This document shows positions 17,300 to 24,683 of a stretch of 64,000 nt of DNA, piece by piece. The notes below the pieces were generated by a model, which did no database searches, was not told where the DNA came from, and worked only from the letters and a program-made list of their open reading frames with translations. The DNA is taken from assembly GCF_013408335.1 (NCBI RefSeq), contig NZ_JACBZR010000001.1, forward strand, positions 5,481,501-5,545,500, written 5' to 3'. Both the position numbers and the translations under genes were made by a program. This DNA comes from Nocardioides panzhihuensis. GTDB taxonomy: Bacteria; Actinomycetota; Actinomycetes; Propionibacteriales; Nocardioidaceae. Numbering within the stretch: position 1 is the stretch's first letter; every line of letters starts with the position of its first letter.

Positions 17300-17902
17300 T
17301 TGCGCGAGATGCTCGGAGCTGTCAAGGATCCGGACTTTGAACTGAAGCTTCTTCCAGGATGGGAGCGGCACAGCCCTGACTCTGCGGGCAAGGAGAAGAT
17401 GGACGCTGCCCTGAAGCAGCGCTTCATGGCCGCCAACAGACCCGAGCTGCACGCGACTCTTCGATCGCAGCTGGACGAGGCGTACGCGGTCATGAAGAAG
17501 CAGGACGTCGTCGCGTACTTCGCACAGACCGGGGACATGGGCGACAGCAAGGCGTATTACCCTGCCTCGATCCTCGCGGCGGTCCGACGTTCCCCGGATG
17601 GCAGCAACCTCGACGCCTATGTCGCACAAGCCATTCGCGACCACGGCGCGAAGCCTCTGTTCGGCGACAAGCGGTTCGTCCGGTTCGAGCGGGAGTCCAC
17701 TCGCGTTCTGGAAGGCGGCAACATCGTGGTGACGTCGATCGTCTACATGACGCCTATTCCAGGCTCTCAGCGGCGCCGTGGTCTGCAGTTGATGGCCTCC
17801 CTCGCCCGCCCTGAGTCGATGTCCGCAGCGGACGAGAAGTTCATCGGGTGGAAGAATGGGCTCGACCTGTGCGTGTCCACTCTGCGGTGGTTGCCCGCCT
17901 GA
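17300..17902 (+). CDS. Hypothetical LpqN-like protein in T7SS locus
   Basis: About 200 residues. I place the start at TTG 17300 because AAGGAGGG lies 6-7 nt upstream; a TTG at 17276 is also open. The sequence contains DPDFELKLLPGWERHS near the start and a strand-turn-strand IVVTSIVYMTPIPGSQRRRGLQLMASL at the end. This layout recalls the PsbP/LpqN/MTB12 fold ('LPPGW' opening and 'P-x-PG-x-x-RR' region), but the similarity is weak. It is the last gene of the effector group and is followed by a strong terminator. Function unknown. Confidence 0.58.
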   Translation: MREMLGAVKDPDFELKLLPGWERHSPDSAGKEKMDAALKQRFMAANRPELHATLRSQLDEAYAVMKKQDVVAYFAQTGDMGDSKAYYPASILAAVRRSPDGSNLDAYVAQAIRDHGAKPLFGDKRFVRFERESTRVLEGGNIVVTSIVYMTPIPGSQRRRGLQLMASLARPESMSAADEKFIGWKNGLDLCVSTLRWLPA

Positions 17903-17928
17903 CTCGTGCGGCAGGCGGATTCGTGAGC

Positions 17929-17964
17929 CGTGAGTGCGTCGTTGGATACCTCGACGCACTCACG
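17929..17964 (+). terminator. Intrinsic terminator after effector group
   Basis: A perfect 13-bp stem (CGTGAGTGCGTCG) with a 10-nt loop lies 27 nt after the stop at 17902 and is followed by a short T-containing tail. Confidence 0.75.
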
Positions 17965-18021
17965 CTCGGGAATCTTTGCGTGGGCGCGCTCTTTACTCTT
18001 CTACGGACGGGAACGTGAACG

Positions 18022-19233
18022 GTGAGGCGACGAGCGACAGCGATAGCGGTGGCGACCGCGGGGTTGGTCTCTGGATGTGGTGCTGAGCCGCCGGCAAAGG
18101 ATTTCGCGACCGAGGACGCCGTCATGGCGATGCGGGTGGAGAAGAGCGGCGAAGAGTCCAGCCATCTCGTGCTGGTCTCTCCGGAGGGCCGCACCCGGGC
18201 GATCGAGCTCGATGGGGTCGAAGGCGCGAGGATCTCGTGGACCGAGCACGGGATCACCACCTCCGATCCGGAGCACGACTACGTGATCAGTAACGCCGGC
18301 CTGACCGAGCTCACGCGTAGGAGTGGCGACAAGCCGCTCGAGGCTACCCGTGAGTGGTTCCGTGTGCAGTCGGGACCGGGGACGTTGGTCGGCTTCAGCA
18401 AGACCGACTCCTCGGGCGGCGGCTTCGTCACCTACATCGACGGCGACAGCGGCAAGGCCACCTCGAGGGTGTCTCCCTACGGCGCGACGTCGACGGCGGC
18501 GGTCTGCGGTGAGCGCGTGTTCTCGCCGGGGCGCGGGACCGACACCAAGGCCTTCGAGGACGACAGCCAGTCGGTCCCGGAGAGCGAGCTCGACCGCGCC
18601 GCGCTGACGTCGGCCCATCCCCACGATGGCACTGACATCCTGAGCACGTTGGAGCCGGCGTCCGCGCCCGGTGTCACCTCACCGTGTGCCGACGGCATCG
18701 TCTACGAACCGTGGCAGGACGACGAGGGCCAGGACTTCGTACGCACCTGGAACACCGAGAAGGGGCTGCCGTCGGATCAGACCGCCGTCGACCACGCCGT
18801 CGACTATCCGGCGGACGCGAGCCATTCGGCAGCGAAGGCGCTCAAGGTCGTTGGCGATCAGCTCGTCTGGGTCGACGACTACGCGCTGTGGAGCGCGCCG
18901 CTGCCGTCGGGTTCGGCGCCGATCCAGGCGCGCCGAGTAGGCCAGCTGACCGGCGAGATCGGACTGGACGCCGGGGCGTTGGCGTACTCGTCGAACGCCG
19001 CCTACACGGTCGCCAAGGACGGCGATCTCCACAGACGGCCGCTGTCCAAGCGTGGCCACGACCGTGCGTGGACCGAGCTGACCGAGCTGAACCTGGTACG
19101 CACCGACCTGGCCACCGGCAAGCCGTCCCTGGCGCTGGAGGTGGACGTGAAGGACGTCGACTTCCCGACCGAGGATGTCTATGTGACGGCGCTGGCGGTC
19201 AACCCCGAGTGGTCGGCTGAGCAGGGCGGCTGA
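18022..19233 (+). CDS. Lipoprotein of unknown function, probable beta-propeller
   Basis: A 403-residue protein starting with GTG. The signal peptide ends in a lipobox (LVSGC, Cys at about 19), so it should be anchored on the outer face of the membrane. The mature part is made of repeated strand-rich units with Gly/Asp turns (VLVSPEGRTRAIEL, GGGFVTYIDGDSGKATS, GDQLVWVDDYALWSAPLP, AYTVAKDGDLHRRPL), the pattern of a beta-propeller. I recognise no family. It lies inside the T7SS locus, next to other lipoproteins and to two kinases with propeller ectodomains. Confidence 0.68.
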   Translation: MRRRATAIAVATAGLVSGCGAEPPAKDFATEDAVMAMRVEKSGEESSHLVLVSPEGRTRAIELDGVEGARISWTEHGITTSDPEHDYVISNAGLTELTRRSGDKPLEATREWFRVQSGPGTLVGFSKTDSSGGGFVTYIDGDSGKATSRVSPYGATSTAAVCGERVFSPGRGTDTKAFEDDSQSVPESELDRAALTSAHPHDGTDILSTLEPASAPGVTSPCADGIVYEPWQDDEGQDFVRTWNTEKGLPSDQTAVDHAVDYPADASHSAAKALKVVGDQLVWVDDYALWSAPLPSGSAPIQARRVGQLTGEIGLDAGALAYSSNAAYTVAKDGDLHRRPLSKRGHDRAWTELTELNLVRTDLATGKPSLALEVDVKDVDFPTEDVYVTALAVNPEWSAEQGG

Positions 19234-19315
19234 GCAGAGAAAGGATGGCGTCGACTCCATGGACTCCTTGAGCATGGTTGGGTCTGGCGTGTGCTTGGCG
19301 CTCGTCCCTTGATCG

Positions 19316-19717
19316 CTAGAGCGAGATCAGGTCGAGGGAGGCGAGGATCAAGAAGACGCCGCCTCCGCCGAGAAGGATGAAGACGGCGCTGTAGTTGACG
19401 ATGCGTCCGGCGACCGAGCCGCCGTAGACGGTGTCGCTGGAGCTCGGGTCGTCGGGGGCGTACATGACCTCGACGATGTCGCCGACCTTCGGGTCGGGAA
19501 GGTGCTCGACCTCGCCGCGGTGCGGGACGCCGGTGGCGTCGCGGTACTCGTAGCGGGCGCGGAAGGCGGCCTCGGTCGCGGCCGAGCCCGTTGTGGCCGA
19601 GGAGTCGTACTTCGTCTTCCGAGTGTGGCGGATGGTCGCCTGCGTTCGGGTCCAGGTGGCCAGCCGTCGCTGGCGGCGTACGAGATGGATCGTCAGCCAC
19701 GCCGGGAGGATCAGCAT
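19316..19717 (-). CDS. DUF3592 membrane protein
   Basis: At least 133 residues, with an N-terminal hydrophobic segment, a soluble core typical of DUF3592 (FRARYEYRDATGVPHRGEVEHLPDPKVGDIVEVMYAPDDPSSS) and a C-terminal membrane segment (AVFILLGGGGVFLILASLDLI). The ATG at 19717 falls inside what looks like the first membrane helix; the frame upstream is open and hydrophobic (VVTLLVGIA). The true start may therefore be further upstream at an unusual codon. It is the only minus-strand gene between 7.5 and 27 kb. Function unknown. Confidence 0.65.
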   Translation of the reverse strand: MLILPAWLTIHLVRRQRRLATWTRTQATIRHTRKTKYDSSATTGSAATEAAFRARYEYRDATGVPHRGEVEHLPDPKVGDIVEVMYAPDDPSSSDTVYGGSVAGRIVNYSAVFILLGGGGVFLILASLDLISL

Positions 19718-19956
19718 CGCGATGCCGACCAGCAGCGTGACGACAGCGCCGGTTTCCTTGCTTGCTCCACTAGCCCGAGGGTCGAGGGCTACACCCTAGC
19801 TACCGCCCGGAGAGGTCGGCATGAACGGCGTCTACGGCGATGTTGCGGACATCACCGCGACACGCCGAAGTAAAGATCGACCCGCACGGGGCCGGCTTGC
19901 CAAGGTGACGCATACCTCTCGATCTCGGGAACATCCACTTGTTGAAGGGACTCTTC

Positions 19957-20592
19957 ATGCGCACTCGCACCACCGTCCGGACCGCTCGACTGGCAGCCGG
20001 CGGCCTCAGCCTCGGCCTAGCACTCACGTTGACCGCCTGCGGCTCCGACGACAGCAAGGACGACGCTGCGGTCGAGACCGAGACGAGTGCGTCGGCGTCC
20101 GAGTCCGCGTCATCTTCTGCGGCGCCGGTAGGCGACGAGGCCGAGGTGAAGATCGGGAAGACGCTCAAGGACCCCGACATGGGCGACACGATCGAGATCA
20201 TCTCCGCGGTCCGTGACTTCCCGTCGACGGAGGAGGCCGACCTGATCGCCGACGGCGGCGAGGTCGTGCTGGTCCAGGTGAAGGTCAAGCCCGGCAAGGA
20301 GTACGGCGGCCGGGTCTCGGAAGGGAACTTTGAGATCTCCTGGGACAAGGGCGCGGACTTCGAGAGCTCGGACACCCGCCTGATGACCGAGGAGATGACC
20401 GCCGCGAAGCGTACGCCGCTCGAAGACGTGCAGCGGCGCGACGGCGGCGAGCACACCGGGTGGATCGCCTTCCAGGTCGACGAGAAGGCGGACACGTACC
20501 TCATCGAATACACCCGCGACGGCGCCAAGGTGATCGGTTCGGACAAGACGATCGCCGAGTTCGAGGAGCAGGTGGAGATCCCCGCCGGCTGA
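19957..20592 (+). CDS. DUF4352-type lipoprotein
   Basis: 211 residues from the ATG at 19957, chosen because GAAGGGA lies 7 nt upstream. The signal peptide ends in the lipobox LTAC (Cys about 28). An Asp/Ser/Ala-rich linker follows (DDSKDDAAVETETSASASES), then a strand-rich domain. VEIKIGKTL-like, VVLVQVKVKPGKEYGG and HTGWIAFQVDEKADTYLIEYT elements fit the immunoglobulin-like DUF4352 fold, found in many telokin-like surface lipoproteins. It is probably an envelope accessory of the T7SS region. A terminator follows at 20612. Confidence 0.72.
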   Translation: MRTRTTVRTARLAAGGLSLGLALTLTACGSDDSKDDAAVETETSASASESASSSAAPVGDEAEVKIGKTLKDPDMGDTIEIISAVRDFPSTEEADLIADGGEVVLVQVKVKPGKEYGGRVSEGNFEISWDKGADFESSDTRLMTEEMTAAKRTPLEDVQRRDGGEHTGWIAFQVDEKADTYLIEYTRDGAKVIGSDKTIAEFEEQVEIPAG

Positions 20593-20611
20593 AGTCACGA
20601 CAACCTGTTCG

Positions 20612-20644
20612 GCGGAGACCGGCACGTAGGTAGCCGGTCTCCGC
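20612..20644 (+). terminator. Intrinsic terminator
   Basis: A perfect 12-bp stem (GCGGAGACCGGC) with a 9-nt loop lies 19 nt after the DUF4352 gene. Confidence 0.78.
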
Positions 20645-20695
20645 GGGCGCTCGTTAGGATCTGGGCGTTCGTTGTCTCGGAGAGGGGACTTCAAG

Positions 20696-22417
20696 GTGCA
20701 TTCTGAGGCACGTCGTCGAGCAGGACTCGTTTCCATTGCCAGTCTGGCGCTCGTTGCAACCGCATGCTCGGGTGATCTGCCGGCCTCGGTGGAGGAGGGC
20801 ACAGAGGTCACCGTCGCGTGGACCGAGTCCTTGACGAGCACCAACCCGGCGAGCAAGGCGAACCCGACCGACGGGAACCTCGACATCGCCTCGCTGACCC
20901 GCGGAGCCTTCGGCACCCTGGTCACCGACACCGTCGAGATGGACGAGACCTTCGGCAAGGTCACGATGGAGGGCGGCGAGCAGGCCCGGGTGCGCTACGA
21001 CCTGGCCGAGCCCAGCTGGTCCGACGGAGTGCCGATCGACACCGCCGACCTCATGCTCGCCTGGGCGGCGACCTCCGGCTACTTCCGCACTCCGAAGGAG
21101 GGAAGCCCGGACGGCGGGGTCGACTTCGGCGCGGTGCCGACCGGGCTGACCAAGAGCGCCTACATCCCCGAGGTCGACGAGGGCGCGCGCGCCATCGAGG
21201 TTCCGCTCGTGGTCCCGGTGGTCGACTGGCGTACGGCTCTCGACGTAGCCGTCCCGGCGCACGTCGTCGGGCAGAAGGCGCTGAAGATCGAGGACCCGAT
21301 CGAGGCCAAGGAGGTCGTCGAGACCGCGATCGAGGAGTCGGACACCGCGAAGCTGACCAAGATCGCGGAGGCGTGGAACAGCGCGTTCACCGTCGCCGAG
21401 GACGGCAAGGCGTCCGAGGAGGCGCTGCTGTCCAGCGGGCCCTACCGGATCTCGAAGATCGCTGCCGGCGAGAGCGGGCAGGAGGTCGACCTGGAGGCCA
21501 ACCCGGAGTACGCGGGTGAGGCCAGGCCGACGTACGAGCAGGTACGCCTCGCCCCGGCGAGCGCCGATGCCTTGGACAGCCTCGGTGAGCAGGTCGACGT
21601 CGTCCAGGTCGCCCCGACCAAGGGCAACCGAAAGCAGGTGCGTGACCTCGAGCGCCGCGACTACGGCGTCGCGAACGCCAACGACGGCACCATGTGGGCG
21701 TTGATCCTCCGCTCGGACCGCGGCCTGTTCAAACGCAAGAACACCCGCACGGCCTTCCTGCGGGCAGTCCCTCGCGGCGACATCGCCGAGGGCGGCGCGG
21801 GAGAGTGGGCCGAGGCGTACGAGGCCACCGATGTCGTGCTCTTCCCGCCGGGTGGCGAGGGCTATCAGATCGCCACCGAGGACTCCGGGTTCGCCACGAA
21901 GTTCGGGGCTTCCGCAGATGCGACCGCCCCCGGCGGTGCCCGGGTCTGTGTCGCCTACGACAAGTCGAGCCCGTTCGCCTCGGGCGCCTACGACACGATC
22001 GCGAACGTCGTCGACGACGACGGCTGGTCCGCCACCGACTGCGGTGTGTCCTCGGCCGACAAGCTGCTGTCCGGCAACAAGTGGGACGCCGCCCTCATCC
22101 GCATCCCGATCCCGCAGACCCCGGAGGAGATCGCGACTCAGTGGGGGAGCAAGGGCAGCCGGAACGCCACCGGCGGCGGCGACCGCGAACGCGACCGGCT
22201 CATCAGCGAGCTGGCCCGCACCGCCGACCCCTACGAGGCCCGCGACGTTCGCGTCGAGATCGAGAAGACGCTGGTCACGGACTCGATCGTGGTGCCGATC
22301 GTGATGAACCCGACGGTGACGGTGAGCGACAAGAAGGTCGACAGCGTACGTCCTCGTTCCGGCCAGATCGCGCCGCTCGTCTCGACCATCGTGGAGTGGT
22401 CGCCGACCAAGAAGTAG
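20696..22417 (+). CDS. Family-5 (oligopeptide/dipeptide type) solute-binding lipoprotein
   Basis: 573 residues from the GTG at 20696, with GAGAGGGG 8 nt upstream (a TTG at 20672 is also in frame). The lipobox is VATAC, Cys about 24. The mature protein follows the SBP_bac_5 pattern: WTESLTSTNPASKANPTD near the start, then RYDLAEPSWSDGVPIDTADLMLAW (the 'W-S-D-G-x-P-x-T-A-x-D' signature) and LLSSGPYRISKI. It should bind a peptide or similar solute outside the membrane. No ABC permease or ATPase gene is near, so it is an orphan binding protein and may act as a sensor or cell-wall-peptide receptor (inference). Confidence 0.8.
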   Translation: MHSEARRRAGLVSIASLALVATACSGDLPASVEEGTEVTVAWTESLTSTNPASKANPTDGNLDIASLTRGAFGTLVTDTVEMDETFGKVTMEGGEQARVRYDLAEPSWSDGVPIDTADLMLAWAATSGYFRTPKEGSPDGGVDFGAVPTGLTKSAYIPEVDEGARAIEVPLVVPVVDWRTALDVAVPAHVVGQKALKIEDPIEAKEVVETAIEESDTAKLTKIAEAWNSAFTVAEDGKASEEALLSSGPYRISKIAAGESGQEVDLEANPEYAGEARPTYEQVRLAPASADALDSLGEQVDVVQVAPTKGNRKQVRDLERRDYGVANANDGTMWALILRSDRGLFKRKNTRTAFLRAVPRGDIAEGGAGEWAEAYEATDVVLFPPGGEGYQIATEDSGFATKFGASADATAPGGARVCVAYDKSSPFASGAYDTIANVVDDDGWSATDCGVSSADKLLSGNKWDAALIRIPIPQTPEEIATQWGSKGSRNATGGGDRERDRLISELARTADPYEARDVRVEIEKTLVTDSIVVPIVMNPTVTVSDKKVDSVRPRSGQIAPLVSTIVEWSPTKK

Positions 22418-22472
22418 ACGACTTTCGGGGTATGGGGTGGTTGGCCACCTCGACCCTGAATAGGGTGCGGGC

Positions 22473-24683
22473 ATGACGACGCTTCATCCCGGGGCTGTGT
22501 TCGGGCACTACCGACTGGATCGCATCCTCGGCGAAGGTGGAATGGGCGTCGTCTACGACGCGTTCGACACCAAGCTCGAACGCCGGGTCGCGCTGAAGAT
22601 GGTGCACGCCCACCTCGCCGACCGGCAGTTCATCGACATGTTCATCCGCGAGGGGCAGACCCTGGCGCAGATCAGGTCGCCCCACATCATCGCGATCTAT
22701 GACATCGGCGAGCATCAGGGCAGCCCGTTCATCGTCACCCAGTTCATCAAGGGCGGTGATGTGACCGGACTCGTACGCAGCAGCGGACCGTTGGCGCCGC
22801 ACCTGGCCTGCCTGGTGAACGCCCAGGTGGCGGAGGCGCTTCACGACGCCCACCAGGCGGGGATCATCCACCAGGACGTCAAGCCCTCCAACGTGCTCGT
22901 ACGTAACCCGGCGAGCCCTCTCGACCCGTTCGTCCTCCTGTGCGACTTCGGGATCGCGACCTCGTCCTCCGATTCGCCTGCCGGAGGGATCACCGGCACC
23001 TGGAACTACCTGGCGCCCGAATACATCCGCGACGAGCGTGACGCGCAGGGCCGGCCGATCACTCCCGAGCCGTCCCGCGACATCTACGCGGCCGGCTGCA
23101 TGCTGTGGTTCACGCTGACCGGCAAGATCCCCTACTCGGGTGCGGCCGTGCAGGTTGCGATGGCGCACCAGAGCGCGCCGATCCCGCAGTTCGTCGGCTC
23201 CGACGACTGGACCAAGGCGGCCAACCGGATCCTCCAGCTGTCGATGGCGAAGGACCGACGGAGCCGCTACCAGAGCGCGACAGCCTTCAAGGACGACCTG
23301 CTGAACCTGCGCGAGATCACCGCGCCCGCTCAGCTGCTGCCCGCCCCGTCGATGACCGACCCCAACCCGGCGCCGATTCCGGTCGCCGCCGTGCGGGCGC
23401 CCTCCGAGAGCGAGGCCATCCTGATCGAGGAGGCGCAGCGGCCGTCCAAGATCACTCCGCTCCGGGTCGGTGCGGCGATGGTCGGCGTGGCTGCCCTCGG
23501 CGTCGGTGGGGCACTGGCGATCACCCAGCCCTGGGTCGAGCACGGGCCCGAGCCCATCGTGCCGACCGTCAAGGGGGCTGCGTACGCGGATGTGAACGGG
23601 GACAAGTTCGGGGACGTGATCACCAATGTCCAGAATCCTGACGGCGAGGGCGTCGACGTCGTCACCTGGAAGTCGGACGGACGCGCCCTGACCCCGTCGA
23701 AGCCCGTCACGTACGACGACCCTGCGCTGCCGGCCGACAACGACGGAGGCCAGGTGTTCCCGCTCTGCGATGACTTCACCGGCGACGGGAAGAACTCGTT
23801 CGTCACCTTCGTGCGGAGTGAGAAGGGCTTCAAGTTCGACGGTGATCTGGAGGGGTCTCTCAAAGCTCCCGCGGGGGTCGTCGAGCAGGGCAAGAAGATG
23901 AAGAACTCGAACTTCTACTACGACCTCGGCACCGACGACTTCGACGGTGACGGTGTCGCCGATCTGTTCATGGCCACGCACTTCGGCAACGCGAACCCCG
24001 ACCTCGACAGACAGGGGAGGAGGGTCGGGGACGGCACGATATGGGTCTACCGAGGAACCGGGTCAGGGTTCGCGGAACCGACGCTCTTCGCGTCCTACCC
24101 GGCCACATCGGTCGAGCAGGTCGCGGTCGGCGAGTTCACCGGGGACGAGAAGGCCGATCTGGTGGTCCTGAATCGAGTCGAAGGTAGTCCGGAGGACATG
24201 ACGCTCACCTCTGGAGCGTCGGACCTGGACCTCTATCAGGGAGAGGGGACGACGGTCGCCGCCGCGAAGACGTTCTCGTTCAAGCATCAGTCGATCAGCT
24301 CGTTCCTCACCGGTGACGTCAACGGCGACGGTCGCGACGACGTCGTCGCCGCTGAATCCGGTCGTGGTGAGGGCCAGTCGATCACCGTCGGCACGTTCAG
24401 CGAGGACCTGGCCCAATTCTCGGTCGCCACCCGAGGGAAGCTGCCCAAGCCCCGCAACACCCTCAAGACCACCAGCAGGTATCCCCTCACCGTTGCCGAC
24501 GTCAACGGTGACGGACGGACCGACATCGTCGCCGTCTCGCAGGACAGCAGCGACAGCCCCTATGCCTTCTACGTCGCTCTGGCCTCGAAGACCGGGACGT
24601 TCCCCGGTCACACGATGGCGACGTGGAAGAAGTCGCCCGACGATGTGCGTCGCTACAACCTGATGGGAGGAACCCTCGGATGA
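22473..24683 (+). CDS. Receptor-like Ser/Thr protein kinase with FG-GAP/VCBS ectodomain
   Basis: 736 residues. Kinase domain about 12-275: Gly loop GEGGMGVVY, VALK lysine, catalytic loop HQDVKPSN (H133-Q134-D135), DFG (D158), and YLAPEYIRD in place of APE. The arginine of HRD is Gln, so it is a non-RD kinase but otherwise complete. A membrane segment spans about 326-350. Outside lie six units of the Ca-binding type (DVNGDKFGD, DFDGDGVAD, DVNGDGRDD, DVNGDGRTD and others), spaced about 60 residues near 371, 432, 487, 552, 613 and 674. They probably form an integrin-alpha-like beta-propeller. TAGGGT lies 6 nt before the ATG (leaderless). Its stop overlaps the start of a paralogue. Confidence 0.87.
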   Translation: MTTLHPGAVFGHYRLDRILGEGGMGVVYDAFDTKLERRVALKMVHAHLADRQFIDMFIREGQTLAQIRSPHIIAIYDIGEHQGSPFIVTQFIKGGDVTGLVRSSGPLAPHLACLVNAQVAEALHDAHQAGIIHQDVKPSNVLVRNPASPLDPFVLLCDFGIATSSSDSPAGGITGTWNYLAPEYIRDERDAQGRPITPEPSRDIYAAGCMLWFTLTGKIPYSGAAVQVAMAHQSAPIPQFVGSDDWTKAANRILQLSMAKDRRSRYQSATAFKDDLLNLREITAPAQLLPAPSMTDPNPAPIPVAAVRAPSESEAILIEEAQRPSKITPLRVGAAMVGVAALGVGGALAITQPWVEHGPEPIVPTVKGAAYADVNGDKFGDVITNVQNPDGEGVDVVTWKSDGRALTPSKPVTYDDPALPADNDGGQVFPLCDDFTGDGKNSFVTFVRSEKGFKFDGDLEGSLKAPAGVVEQGKKMKNSNFYYDLGTDDFDGDGVADLFMATHFGNANPDLDRQGRRVGDGTIWVYRGTGSGFAEPTLFASYPATSVEQVAVGEFTGDEKADLVVLNRVEGSPEDMTLTSGASDLDLYQGEGTTVAAAKTFSFKHQSISSFLTGDVNGDGRDDVVAAESGRGEGQSITVGTFSEDLAQFSVATRGKLPKPRNTLKTTSRYPLTVADVNGDGRTDIVAVSQDSSDSPYAFYVALASKTGTFPGHTMATWKKSPDDVRRYNLMGGTLG

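Noticed and set aside
20654..22474. Minus-strand open frame of 606 codons opposite the solute-binding protein
   Set aside because: Antisense shadow without motifs; the plus-strand lipoprotein has signal peptide, lipobox and SBP signature.
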